Assembly (NCBI RefSeq): GCF_003076455.1
Contig: NZ_CP020918.1
Coordinates: 3,136,001 to 3,200,000 of the forward strand
DNA: 64,000 bases
From: Flavobacterium faecale
GTDB lineage: Bacteria > Bacteroidota > Bacteroidia > Flavobacteriales > Flavobacteriaceae
Reading direction: 5' to 3'
A program made the position numbers and the translations under genes. Positions 52,115 through 61,543 of the stretch are shown here, piece after piece. The notes beneath the pieces were generated by a model, which worked only from the letters and a program-made list of their open reading frames with translations, was not told the DNA's origin and did no database searches. Each line of letters starts with the position of its first letter. The stretch's first letter is position 1.

Positions 52115-52295
52115 TAGAAAAGTAGTTTATACCCACAAAGACTGTCCCTGCCATCCGTTTCAAGCTTTCCGGCTTCAAGCTCTTTTTCTAAGGTACTGCA
52201 GGAGCTTCTTTCAGTCGCTCTGCACCACCAAGAAAAAAGTAGCTTTCTTTCCGCAAAGGCTTTTCACTATTGTCAGGACTAACCAGATAGTTTAG
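52115..52295. repeat. GC-richer non-coding element, probable repeat remnant
   Basis: In the 427-nt gap between pheT and the next gene, this part has noticeably higher GC. It is made of short related units (TTTCAAGCTTTCC, CTTCAAGCTCTTT, GGAGCTTCTTTCAG). A 64-codon frame at 52101-52295 is probably chance: no family or composition supports it. Its look is like other dispersed flavobacterial intergenic repeats. The rest of the gap shows nothing. Confidence 0.4.
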
Positions 52296-52443
52296 TGTTA
52301 TCAATATCATTCCAAAATTAGTATGCTATTTTTAGATCCTAAATAACAGCAATGTGAATTTTATAAAATAAAAAAGCAATCCGTTTAGAATCGTATTCCT
52401 AAACTGACTGCTAAATTTCACTTAAATTCTTTATTTCTATTGA

Positions 52444-53688
52444 TTATTGCGCTCCATTTTTCATGGCTTCCAGTATTTTTACATTTAATTCCTCTTGCGT
52501 CATTATAGGATATCCTGCTGGAATTTGGAACTCGCCCTTATCTATTTTTTGAAGTGCTTTAAAATTCTCCATTTTATAAGTCACACCATTTCCAGCTTCA
52601 TCCTTTAGTATTGCTCCAACAAAATAACCGCCTGCATTGAGTTTGTTTTTTTGTGTAGTTAGGGCTTTAGGCAGTACGTTATCCAAATCATGGGTATAAT
52701 ACAGCTCCATTATTATCTTGTACTTAGGGTCATAATTAGTATTGACCAAATCATCAAAATTGACATTAAGCAGGCAGTGGAACCACAGTGAGCTATTATC
52801 GACATGATTTTTTCTTTCTTGTTCCGGTTGTACAGGAATAATAATTCTGGCTACATTGCAATTATAACCAAATGCTTTTTGGTTTAGTATCACCTCCGAT
52901 GTTGCACCTTTTTTTTCAATATTTTTTTCTGCCAACTTTGCCATTGCAAATAGGGAACCTACATTAAAATCTTTTTCAATTAGGGTGTAATTTACGCCCA
53001 TAATGGTACCAACAGTTTTAGCAGCGTTTTGCTGTAAATCAACCAAACTAAAACCATCTATTTGAAAACCTACAAGAAAAATAGGCTTTTGCTTTGAGCT
53101 ACCAATACCTTTAATAGTAGACTTCACAAAATCGTTTGTAATCAATACAGAGGTGCTAGCCAATGCCATTGCTTCAAAAGTAGCTGCAATCTGAAATTTT
53201 TTCTGAATCTCAAGAGCGTCTGCAGGAAGCGGACCTTTCATTAATTCAGTCCAAATTTTGGTTACTGTTGTACTATCCGTTCGGGCATTGTTAAAAACTT
53301 CTTTATTAGTTCCCGTAAAACCATTTTTTCTTGCAATCGCAATTGCTTTTTGTCCCAATGAATGTTGGAGAAAAAAGTCATAATCAACAGCGTATGTTAA
53401 TTTGGAACCTAAATCAAATTTTCCAGTTTTAGGGAAAGTTATTGGCGCCATTTCTGGGAAACCTACTTTTTCTTTTTGTTTGGCTGTTGTTTGACTTGTT
53501 TCATCGTAAACAACTACACCTTGAGTGGTTGCAATTGTATCTGCAGCAATCTCTGTTGCTTTTGGAGTAATTAGCTTCTCTAATTTGGTATTGATTTTAT
53601 CTTTTAACTTTTTTGTAAGCGAGCCAAATTGGGCTTGAGCGGTACAAATAATAAAAAATAAGAACAGAAAAGTTAGTTGTTTTTTCAT
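52444..53688 (-). CDS. Hypothetical secreted protein
   Basis: This 414-residue protein has a signal peptide (LFLFFIICTAQAQ). A short helical basic part (LTKKLKDKINTKLEKLI) follows, then a mixed domain with no family I can name. Features are one conserved-looking pattern FGYNCNVARIIIPV and a C-terminal PAGYPIMTQEEL. No catalytic motif is visible. It looks stably folded and full-length. It is possibly a periplasmic or surface protein. Confidence 0.6.
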   Translation of the reverse strand: MKKQLTFLFLFFIICTAQAQFGSLTKKLKDKINTKLEKLITPKATEIAADTIATTQGVVVYDETSQTTAKQKEKVGFPEMAPITFPKTGKFDLGSKLTYAVDYDFFLQHSLGQKAIAIARKNGFTGTNKEVFNNARTDSTTVTKIWTELMKGPLPADALEIQKKFQIAATFEAMALASTSVLITNDFVKSTIKGIGSSKQKPIFLVGFQIDGFSLVDLQQNAAKTVGTIMGVNYTLIEKDFNVGSLFAMAKLAEKNIEKKGATSEVILNQKAFGYNCNVARIIIPVQPEQERKNHVDNSSLWFHCLLNVNFDDLVNTNYDPKYKIIMELYYTHDLDNVLPKALTTQKNKLNAGGYFVGAILKDEAGNGVTYKMENFKALQKIDKGEFQIPAGYPIMTQEELNVKILEAMKNGAQ

Positions 53689-53815
53689 AATTCTTCGTTT
53701 TCTAGTCTTGGTTTGTTAACTAGCTCGTTGATAATGAAGTAAAAGTATAAAAAATACTAATGTTCTGATGTTATTTTAGCTTTTCAAATTTTAAAAAATG
53801 ATTAAGAATTGACAT

Positions 53816-54679
53816 CTACAGTAATTCTTCAACATGTTTTTTAATGTTTTCTGCTATTTTACGGGTAGGTAGATCATTAGCATCATGTCCAAATGGTTCT
53901 TCAATTTCTTCAGCAATAAGTTCTAAGCTAGCCAAAACATAAAATATAAAAACTACTACAGGAACAACATAATACCCTAGATTGAAAACGTAACCAAAAG
54001 GCAATGTCATCACATAAAAAAAGATAAATTTTTTCAAGAATACACTATAAGAGTAGGGAATAGGTGTGTTTTTTATTCGCTCGCAAGCACCACATATATC
54101 GGTAAAAGATTGCAGTTCACTATTAAGAATAATCAATTGATCACCAGTGATTTTTTGTTTTTTATATAATTCATTAACTCTCAAGAACATCATTTTGGCT
54201 ACTTGATTGGGACGATGCGTGTGATGATCCTCGGTAAAGGAGATTTCTTCGAATAATTGCTTACCAGTTTCTTCATCTTTTAGATGTTTGTTCAGAATGG
54301 CTGCGTAACTAGGTATCATTTTTCGAAAGAAAGTTTTGTCTTTTTCGTCATCCAAAATGGCGTGCAATTTCAAGGCTAAGTTGCGGCTGTTGTTGACCAA
54401 CGCGCCCCATAGTTTACGGCCTTCCCACCAACGATCGTAAGCGGTATTTGTTCTGAAAACGAGCAGCAGTGAAATCACAAACCCCAGCATTCCGTGCATC
54501 ATGGAGATGTTTTTTACATGGCTACTATCGGGTAATTGCCAGTATTCAATTTCGAGATAGGCTACTCCAGCGGCGTAGAGTCCAATAAGGACCATCATTA
54601 CAAATAATTGTCTAAAAGTATCTGCTTTATGAAAACGAAATATAAAAGTAATCCAGTCTTTAGGGTTGTAGCTTATCAT
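53816..54679 (-). CDS. Bestrophin-family anion channel (YneE-like)
   Basis: This 287-residue protein has four TM segments. It begins ISYNPKDWITFIFRFHKADTFRQLF. GFVISLLLVFRTNTAYDRWWEGRKLWG is the family hallmark helix and loop, and the C-terminus has LIAEEIEEPFGHDANDLP. Bacterial bestrophins are pentameric anion or cation channels. It lies 4 nt after recG and is probably cotranscribed. Confidence 0.92.
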   Translation of the reverse strand: MISYNPKDWITFIFRFHKADTFRQLFVMMVLIGLYAAGVAYLEIEYWQLPDSSHVKNISMMHGMLGFVISLLLVFRTNTAYDRWWEGRKLWGALVNNSRNLALKLHAILDDEKDKTFFRKMIPSYAAILNKHLKDEETGKQLFEEISFTEDHHTHRPNQVAKMMFLRVNELYKKQKITGDQLIILNSELQSFTDICGACERIKNTPIPYSYSVFLKKFIFFYVMTLPFGYVFNLGYYVVPVVVFIFYVLASLELIAEEIEEPFGHDANDLPTRKIAENIKKHVEELL

Positions 54680-54683
54680 GTTT

Positions 54684-56789
54684 TTAACTTATATAATTCC
54701 AAATATTTTTCTTCTTGGTCAATTGAATGTAAATGCTTTTAATAATTTCGTTTTCAGGTTTCGCCAGTGATTTATCATTTGCAAGTACACGTTGTGCGTG
54801 ATTGCGTGCTAGTCCTAGAATATCCTTGTCACGCACAATATCTGCAATTTGCAGATTAAGCACACCGCTTTGTTGTTTCCCCATAAGATCACCAGGTCCA
54901 CGGAGTTTGAGATCGACTTCGGCAATTTCAAATCCATCATTGGTTGCAACCATAGTTTCCATTCGGATTTTACTATCGGTACTCATTTTGTGACTAGTCA
55001 TTAAAATGCAATAACTTTGTTCGGCACCACGTCCTACGCGTCCGCGTAATTGGTGCAATTGTGAGAGGCCAAAACGTTCTGCACTTTCGATAATCATTAC
55101 ACTCGCATTGGGCACATTGACACCAACTTCAATTACTGTTGTAGCCACCATAATATTGGTCTTTCCTTCAGAGAAACGTTTCATTTCGGCATCTTTGTCA
55201 GCGGGCTTCATCTTTCCGTGTAAAATCGAAATAGAGTAGGTAGGCAAAGGAAAATCACGAGAAATACTCTCATAACCATCCATTAAATCCTTATAATCCA
55301 TATTTTCAGATTCTTGTATCAAGGGGTAAACAATATAGATTTGTCGTCCTTTGGCAATTTCGTCTCTCAAAAATTTCCAAACTTTTAATCTATTACTGTC
55401 ATAGCGATGCACGGTCTGAATGGGTTTACGTCCAGGTGGTAATTCATCAATCACTGAAATATCTAAATCACCATATAAACTCATGGCCAAAGTACGTGGA
55501 ATAGGAGTGGCGGTCATCACCAATATATGCGGCGGAATCACATTTTTTCGCCATAATTTTGATCGTTGTTCAACACCAAAGCGATGCTGCTCATCAATAA
55601 CAGCAAGACCTAAATTTTTGAATTTAACTTTGTCTTCTAGTAAAGCATGTGTTCCGATGATGATTTGTAAACTTCCGTTTTCAAGTTCTTCATGTATGAC
55701 TCTTCGAGCTGCGATTTTGGTCGATCCGGTAAGGATTTTTATGTTTAAGTTCAGTTTTTCTGCCAGTTCAGAGAGTCCTATATAATGTTGATTGGCCAAA
55801 ATTTCGGTTGGAGCCATTAAGCAAGTCTGAAAACCATTGTCGAGTGCCAAAAGGATACTCATAAAAGCGACAATTGTTTTTCCAGAGCCAACGTCACCTT
55901 GCAGCAAGCGGTTCATTTGTGCATTGCTTCCCATATCAGTTCTAATTTCTTTGATCACTCGTTTTTGAGCTCCAGTTAGATTAAAAGGAAGATGATTTTG
56001 ATAGAATTCATTAAAAAGCTCACCGACTTTGGTAAACGGGTGTCCTTTAATTTTATGTTTCTGAATCAAGTTTTTCAGAATCAACTGAATCTGAATATAA
56101 AATAATTCTTCAAATTTTAAACGGAATTCAGCTTTCGCCAAAGCGTCGGTGCTTTTAGGGAAATGGATATTGAAAAGCGCTTCTTTTTTCGAAATTAACT
56201 TCAACTCATCAATTAAGTAATCGGGTAAAGTCTCTGTAAATAAGGCTTGTGTTTCAATAAACAATTGTTGCATCAGTTTATTTACCGTGCGGTTAGTAAT
56301 ACCTCGATTTGTCATTTTTTCGGTCGAGGGATATACAGGTTGCATGGCCGAACGTAAGCTTTGTTGGTGCTCTGCAAATTGTTCAATCTCCGGATGCGCC
56401 ATATTGAAGGCTCCGTTGAAAGAAGTACATTTTCCAAAAATAACGACTACTTCATTAACCTTTAATGATTCTTTTATCCATTTTTGACCCTGAAACCAAA
56501 CTAGCTCCATTTGGCCTGTATCATCGATAAAAGTTGCTACTAAGCGCTTTTTATTTTTACCAAACTCAACCGTTTTTATATGTACAATTTTGCCAATAAT
56601 TTGTACCTCGGCAGTTGTATTTTGTAGCTCGTTAATTTTGTAATACCGAGTACGATCGATGTAACGATTGGGATATAAATTAATCAAATCAGCATATTTA
56701 TGAATCCCAAGTTCTTTCCTGAAAAGTTCGCCCCTGCTTGGGCCAACGCCTTTGAGGTATTCGATTGGAGTGAGAAGGATATTGGTCAT
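54684..56789 (-). CDS. recG: ATP-dependent DNA helicase RecG
   Basis: This 701-residue protein has the N-terminal wedge (OB) domain (TPIEYLKGVGPSRGELF) and the SF2 helicase core: motif I LLQGDVGSGKTIVAF, II VIDEQHRFGV, III MTATPIPRTLA and VI QLRGRVGRGAEQSYC. It rescues stalled forks and recombination intermediates. The bestrophin gene follows directly. Confidence 0.97.
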   Translation of the reverse strand: MTNILLTPIEYLKGVGPSRGELFRKELGIHKYADLINLYPNRYIDRTRYYKINELQNTTAEVQIIGKIVHIKTVEFGKNKKRLVATFIDDTGQMELVWFQGQKWIKESLKVNEVVVIFGKCTSFNGAFNMAHPEIEQFAEHQQSLRSAMQPVYPSTEKMTNRGITNRTVNKLMQQLFIETQALFTETLPDYLIDELKLISKKEALFNIHFPKSTDALAKAEFRLKFEELFYIQIQLILKNLIQKHKIKGHPFTKVGELFNEFYQNHLPFNLTGAQKRVIKEIRTDMGSNAQMNRLLQGDVGSGKTIVAFMSILLALDNGFQTCLMAPTEILANQHYIGLSELAEKLNLNIKILTGSTKIAARRVIHEELENGSLQIIIGTHALLEDKVKFKNLGLAVIDEQHRFGVEQRSKLWRKNVIPPHILVMTATPIPRTLAMSLYGDLDISVIDELPPGRKPIQTVHRYDSNRLKVWKFLRDEIAKGRQIYIVYPLIQESENMDYKDLMDGYESISRDFPLPTYSISILHGKMKPADKDAEMKRFSEGKTNIMVATTVIEVGVNVPNASVMIIESAERFGLSQLHQLRGRVGRGAEQSYCILMTSHKMSTDSKIRMETMVATNDGFEIAEVDLKLRGPGDLMGKQQSGVLNLQIADIVRDKDILGLARNHAQRVLANDKSLAKPENEIIKSIYIQLTKKKNIWNYIS

Positions 56790-56910
56790 AAATGCTTAAA
56801 TAATCATTAAAACACGAAGATAGTTTTTTAAAGAGGATTTTAAAAATAGAATAATTGTAATTTGTACCTAGAATTGGTAAGTTTGGTTGAAATATAAAAA
56901 ATAAACAACA

Positions 56911-57357
56911 ATGAAAACCAGTCTATATCTTCTTTTATTACTTTGTACCTGTACTTTGAGTTTTGCTCAAGCTTCTCCATCAAAAATAGCGGCTATTAAA
57001 GAATTACTTGACCGTACTGGATCTGGCAAGCTAGGCGTCCAGGTAGGACAAGCTATTATAGCAAATTTTAAAAAAAGTCAGCCGAATGTTCCAGAAGGAT
57101 ATTGGGTAGAAGCGGCAAAAGAATTTAATGCAGAAAATTTATTAGAACTTCTAATACCTATTTATGATGAAAATTTTACAGAAAGTGAGATTAATGGTTT
57201 GATTGCCTTTTACAAAACAACTTTAGGTGAAAAAGTAATTGCCACTTTACCAAATATAATGACACAATCCATGGAAGTTGGTAGAAAATGGGGTACGCAA
57301 ATGTCATTTAAAATTTATCAACAATTAAATGCAAAGAAACTAATTATCAATGAATAG
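56911..57357 (+). CDS. DUF2059 domain protein
   Basis: This 148-residue secreted protein has a signal peptide (LLLLLCTCTLSFAQ). A helical DUF2059 domain follows: AAIKELLDRTGSG, ENLLELLIPIYDENFTESEINGLIAFYKTTLGEKVIATLP. The family is common in Gram-negative periplasms with no known function. Confidence 0.88.
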   Translation: MKTSLYLLLLLCTCTLSFAQASPSKIAAIKELLDRTGSGKLGVQVGQAIIANFKKSQPNVPEGYWVEAAKEFNAENLLELLIPIYDENFTESEINGLIAFYKTTLGEKVIATLPNIMTQSMEVGRKWGTQMSFKIYQQLNAKKLIINE

Positions 57358-57485
57358 TATGTGAGTACTACACTATATTTTCACAATTGCAAAATGTAGT
57401 GATTGGCAAAAAATAGTAAAGAAAACGAATCTATTCGGGTGTTTTACGAAAAAGACAATATCTTTGAAAAAATTAAAATAAGACA

Positions 57486-58028
57486 ATGACAACTCACTTA
57501 GTACTACTTAGAGGAATAAACGTATCAGGCCACAATATGATGAAGATGGAAGCTTTGAAAAGCTGTCTTGAAGCTGCTGGTTTTGAGAACGTAGTAACTT
57601 ATATTCAGTCTGGTAATGTATTTGTTGATACCGATGATGACAGTACGGCTGCAGTGGGGTTTAAAATCAAGCAAGAAATTTTTAAGGTATTTGGTCATGA
57701 AGTTCCAGTAATTGTAGTAAATAAGCAAGATCTTGAAGCCTGTTTACAAAATCCATTTTTAAATGAGAAAGATGTTGATCTCAAGAAGTTGTACGTCGCA
57801 TTTGTCTCTACTACTTTGCGTTCAGATAGTATAAATGATTTAAAAATTAGTCAGTTCAAACCTGACGAGGCTCGAATAGATCAAAATCGTATTTTTATAA
57901 AATATGCAGTAGGAGCTGGTAAAACCCGTTTTGACCAAAAGTATATTGAGAAAAAACTAAATGTCTCGGCTACAATACGTAATTGGAATACCGTCATGCA
58001 ATTGTTGAAAATGTATGAGGAGCGATAA
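57486..58028 (+). CDS. DUF1697 family protein
   Basis: This 180-residue protein starts HLVLLRGINVSGHNMMKMEALK. It has NVVTYIQSGNVFVDT and ends with TIRNWNTVMQLLKM, the consistent DUF1697 pattern. Function unknown. A -7 like TATCTTTG at 57459-57466 probably starts transcription. It is single. Confidence 0.9.
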   Translation: MTTHLVLLRGINVSGHNMMKMEALKSCLEAAGFENVVTYIQSGNVFVDTDDDSTAAVGFKIKQEIFKVFGHEVPVIVVNKQDLEACLQNPFLNEKDVDLKKLYVAFVSTTLRSDSINDLKISQFKPDEARIDQNRIFIKYAVGAGKTRFDQKYIEKKLNVSATIRNWNTVMQLLKMYEER

Positions 58029-58111
58029 TAAGTAGCATTAAGAAGCAATTATTCTTTATTATCAAAAAATAAGTAGTTTTGGAGTACTTAAGAAGTAATA
58101 TGCACGATTTG

Positions 58112-58214
58112 CGTGAGGGATAAAAGCAAAAAGCCCGGAAACAAGTGAAGCGGTAGCGGAACTTGTTGAGGACTTGTAGCGAATAGCCCGACCGGCTTTT
58201 TTGCCGGTCACGCC
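58112..58214. repeat. Dispersed ~105-nt structured intergenic repeat, copy B
   Basis: It starts CGTGAGGGATA and ends AGCCCGACC...CACGCC, matching the landmarks of copy A at 18121-18225. It contains the hairpin GACCGGC-TTTTTT-GCCGGTC and inverted ACAAGT/ACTTGT segments. It lies in the gap between the convergent DUF1697 and ald genes. Confidence 0.6.
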
Positions 58215-58251
58215 AAACACTTTATTATTATAATTTTCTGTTTTTAAGGGA

Positions 58252-59331
58252 TTAAAAACCTTCCATGATTCCAGGGTAAACGCATTCTCCACCTACAACA
58301 TTCAGTCCTAATGCTAGACCTTTATTTTGATCCAAGGCATCTTTCCAACCTTTGTTTGCGATTTGCAATACATACCCAACGGTTACATTGGTCAAAGCTA
58401 GGGTAGAAGTACGAGGTACTGCACCTGGCATATTGGCAACGCAATAGTGTACAACATCGTCAATAATATAAATTGGATCTTGGTGAGTCGTAGCTACTGT
58501 ACTTTCAAAACATCCACCTTGATCTACTGCAACATCAACAATTACAGTTCCTGGGCGCATATCTTTAAGCATGTCGCGTGTAATTAATTTTGGTGCTTTT
58601 GCTCCTTTTACCAAGACTCCACCGATAATTAAATCGTGCGTTTGAATGTTTTTTCTAATGTTGTATTCGTTAGAAAATTCTGTGATTACATTGTTTGCCA
58701 TTACGTCATTGATGTAACGTAAACGCTTCATATTAACATCCATAACGGTTACTTGTGCTCCTAATCCCGCCGCTTTTTTAGCCGCTTGAATTCCAACAAC
58801 TCCAGCTCCTAAAATTAAAACTTTTGCAGGAGGTACTCCAGGTACTCCACCTAATAAGATTCCTAGTCCACCGTATGTTTTTTCCAAATATTTGGCACCT
58901 TCTTGAATTGACATTCTACCTGCCACCTCAGACATTGGTGTTAATAATGGTAAACTACCATCTGGATCTTCAACAGTCTCGTACGCGATGCAAATTGCAT
59001 TACTTTTCATCATTGCTCTTGTTAGCGTTTCGCTACCTGCAAAGTGAAAATAAGTGAATAGAATTTGTTCCGGTTTAATTAAAGCATACTCCGATTCAAT
59101 TGGCTCTTTGACTTTAACAATCATGTCGCTTATTGCATAGACCTCCTCTATAGTTGGGAGAATATGAGCACCAGCATCAATAAAATCCTGATCCGAAAAT
59201 CCGCTACCCAAACCAGCTGTATGCTGAACGTAAACAGTATGATTACTTTTTACTAATTCAAAAACACCTGCAGGTGTCATACCAACGCGATTTTCATTGT
59301 TTTTAATTTCCTTAGGAACTCCTACTATCAT
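58252..59331 (-). CDS. ald: Alanine dehydrogenase
   Basis: This 359-residue enzyme reversibly deaminates L-alanine with NAD+. It starts MIVGVPKEIKNNENRVGMTP (Arg of the substrate site). Other sites are KVKEP (Lys), LFTYFHFAG (catalytic His), NAD loop LILGAGVVGIQAA, and IVDVAVDQGG (catalytic Asp). An in-frame upstream extension to 59421 is not like the family start. It ends at YPGIMEGF, about 15-20 residues earlier than B. subtilis Ald, near repeat copy B; all catalytic residues remain. Confidence 0.95.
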   Translation of the reverse strand: MIVGVPKEIKNNENRVGMTPAGVFELVKSNHTVYVQHTAGLGSGFSDQDFIDAGAHILPTIEEVYAISDMIVKVKEPIESEYALIKPEQILFTYFHFAGSETLTRAMMKSNAICIAYETVEDPDGSLPLLTPMSEVAGRMSIQEGAKYLEKTYGGLGILLGGVPGVPPAKVLILGAGVVGIQAAKKAAGLGAQVTVMDVNMKRLRYINDVMANNVITEFSNEYNIRKNIQTHDLIIGGVLVKGAKAPKLITRDMLKDMRPGTVIVDVAVDQGGCFESTVATTHQDPIYIIDDVVHYCVANMPGAVPRTSTLALTNVTVGYVLQIANKGWKDALDQNKGLALGLNVVGGECVYPGIMEGF

Positions 59332-59695
59332 ATATTCTTTTTTAAGTGTTAATTTGTAGCATATACTCATCATAATAAGCAATGCGTTGTTAAATTTACA
59401 AAAGAGATACCATATAAACAATGTTTTTTAAGAATAATGTAGTGCTAAATCCAAATACTAAATTGCATTTTATTTTGCATTAAATAGAAAAATAGTAACG
59501 ATATTTCAGTGAAAAGTAGGAATTCAAAATTTTAATTCACTTATTTTTTTAGTTAACATTTTTTTAATCATTTGTTAGAAAATAAAAATAATAAAATGTT
59601 AACGTCTTTTTGTTGTAAATTTTCCTATATTTCAATATGGACAGTGTTTTTGGATTCTAATTTAAGTGTTTCATAATGGTAGCATAGAGCTCTTT
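59332..59695. other. AT-rich gap with an 11-bp inverted repeat
   Basis: The gap holds no gene. GTTAACATTTT at 59552-59562 and AAAATGTTAAC at 59593-59603 are a perfect inverted repeat around a 30-nt AT-rich loop. It may be an operator, a structured RNA part or chance in AT-rich DNA. No confident promoter was found for ald. Confidence 0.3.
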
Positions 59696-60424
59696 TTACA
59701 ATAGGTCACAATACCAAAATCCGAAGTCAAAGGCAGTGTCGTCTGTTGTGCAGGTACTGTCTTGAGAGGTTTCTGATTTGGTTTTTTCATATTTTCTATA
59801 AATAATTTCACCGATTGTGAACGGAATCGCTTTCGAAAAAATAGGACCGTCAAAGGTAAAGGTGTGAAACTCTCCATTCTCTCCACAAACATCCACATTA
59901 TCAGGTAGATCATTAATGAAATCTTGATCTAATAGGCGCCCCACAAAGCTTTTGTCCAAAAATTTCTCATTTACACATACGACTATAGTTTTGAATCCTA
60001 GTGCTAAAAATTCTTGGATCAATGTTGATGTCGAAATTTTCCAGAGCGGAAAAATACCTTTAAATCCTTGTGTAGCTAGTTTATCTTCGCGGTATTGCCT
60101 TAAATCTTCGAGAAAAATATCGCCAAAGATGGAATGTGTTACTCCTCTTTCTTTTAATCGAATAAGATGTTGGTTTACTACGGCTTCATAGGCTTCCATA
60201 GTTGGCATTTCTGGAATCATCATGATTTGTAGCGGAATACCAATACTCTCTGCTTGTTTTTGCAGTAGTTCTACCCGTACGCCGTGCATGGATATGCGCT
60301 GGTATTGCACACTCACGCTCGTGAGTAGGCAATCAATTTCGAATTCTGGATTTTGTAGTGTTTTGAATAAAGCTAGCGCAGAATCTTTGCCGCTACTCCA
60401 ATTAAAAATGGCTTTTGTCTTCAA
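59696..60424 (-). CDS. Dph6-like ATP-pyrophosphatase (COG2102)
   Basis: This 242-residue alpha-hydrolase starts MKTKAIFNWSSGKDSALAL with the PP-loop SGGKDS variant. MHGVRVELLQKQAESIGIPL and GDIFLEDLRQYRE with DVCGENGEFHTFTFDGP fit the Dph6 family. In archaea and eukaryotes Dph6 makes diphthamide on EF-2, which bacteria lack, so the substrate must differ. It precedes, on the same strand, no clear partner. Confidence 0.88.
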   Translation of the reverse strand: MKTKAIFNWSSGKDSALALFKTLQNPEFEIDCLLTSVSVQYQRISMHGVRVELLQKQAESIGIPLQIMMIPEMPTMEAYEAVVNQHLIRLKERGVTHSIFGDIFLEDLRQYREDKLATQGFKGIFPLWKISTSTLIQEFLALGFKTIVVCVNEKFLDKSFVGRLLDQDFINDLPDNVDVCGENGEFHTFTFDGPIFSKAIPFTIGEIIYRKYEKTKSETSQDSTCTTDDTAFDFGFWYCDLL

Positions 60425-60486
60425 AGGATATGAATAGAATTATATTAGGTCACTAAAATAAGACTATTTTTTTTGAAAAGTAATAA

Positions 60487-61431
60487 TTATCCTTTTTTGA
60501 AAATTTCGATTACTGCAGCATCATAATTTCTAAAGGTTTTTGCTTTTTTAATTTGCTTTAAAACTTTGTGTGGATCTGAAAAAGTAGTTGAAAAATATTC
60601 CCATAAGTGGTACATTTTTAATAAAATATGAGTTTGTCCTGATAAAGATTCACTATATATTTCGTATAAAGTATCATGAAATTGCTTGAAGACTTCAAGT
60701 TTGTTTGCAGGATATTCGTGTGTGTTGTTTTTGATCATGGTTGGCAAGAAAGGATCAGCTATCAAAGCACGTCCAATCATCCAGTGGTCAATAGTTGGGA
60801 AACGCTCTTGCATTTCGTGAAACTTAGCCACAGACGTAATGTCACCGTTGTAGTATAGTTTATGTTTTGCCGTATCAATACAGTTTTGAAAAGCATCCAA
60901 GTGTACGCCTCCTTTGTACAATTGCTTACCTAGTCGTGCATGAATCGCTATGTTTTTAAGCGGATATTGGTCTAAAATAGGCATTACGTCAAGAATTTCT
61001 TGCGCATTATCATACCCTAATCGCATTTTCATCGAAACCAGAATGTCACTCTCTGAATGTGCACGGTCAAGAATGGTATTAATTTTTTCGGTATTACTTA
61101 TCAATCCTGATCCCATACCGCTTTTGGTCACCATTGGGTAGGGGCAACCTAAATTCCAATTTAGTTCTTTGTACCCTAACTCCTTTACATATTTTGCAAC
61201 GAACAAAAATTCGTCTGCATCATTAGTGATTACTTGCGGAATCACTTCTAGACCCGTATTATTTTCTGGTAATAGGTCACGTTCATACGATGATTTGATC
61301 ACCATTTTTCCGTTTAATCGAATGTAGGGAGAATAGAAGGTATCAATACCGCCAAAGAATTTATTTTGGGCATTTCTAAATCTAAAATCGGTAAAGCCTT
61401 GTAATGGGGAAGATAATAATGTGTAATCCAT
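60487..61431 (-). CDS. dus: tRNA-dihydrouridine synthase family protein
   Basis: This 314-residue FMN enzyme starts MDYTLLSSPLQGFTDFRFR. It has the catalytic Cys in NWNLGCPYPMVTKSGMGSGL, SMKMRLGY, IAIHARLGKQLYKG and LYYNGDI and GRALIADPF, all typical. It reduces uridines in tRNA. Exact position specificity is unknown; the C-terminal recognition region resembles the DusC type. A minus-strand -7 (CAAATATA on plus) lies at 61449-61456. Confidence 0.93.
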   Translation of the reverse strand: MDYTLLSSPLQGFTDFRFRNAQNKFFGGIDTFYSPYIRLNGKMVIKSSYERDLLPENNTGLEVIPQVITNDADEFLFVAKYVKELGYKELNWNLGCPYPMVTKSGMGSGLISNTEKINTILDRAHSESDILVSMKMRLGYDNAQEILDVMPILDQYPLKNIAIHARLGKQLYKGGVHLDAFQNCIDTAKHKLYYNGDITSVAKFHEMQERFPTIDHWMIGRALIADPFLPTMIKNNTHEYPANKLEVFKQFHDTLYEIYSESLSGQTHILLKMYHLWEYFSTTFSDPHKVLKQIKKAKTFRNYDAAVIEIFKKG

Positions 61432-61543
61432 ATGAAATTTAAGTTGTGCAAATATAGTGTACTTTCTAGTTTATTGATGCTAGTTTGATTTTATAATCAT
61501 CAAAAACGTACCAATCAAACGTGCTACAAAATAACTAGTAGAA

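Noticed and set aside
52101..52295. 64-codon frame between pheT and the next gene
   Set aside because: Codon content reflects the repeat-like island; no family, promoter or conserved start is seen.
55420..55785. 121-codon plus-strand frame opposite recG
   Set aside because: It is antisense to recG helicase motifs, with no support as a separate gene.
58252..59331. Frameshift or truncation of ald by the adjacent repeat
   Set aside because: The C-terminus is about 15-20 residues shorter than in B. subtilis, but all catalytic and NAD-binding residues are intact and the end is not interrupted by the repeat itself, so the gene is kept as functional.
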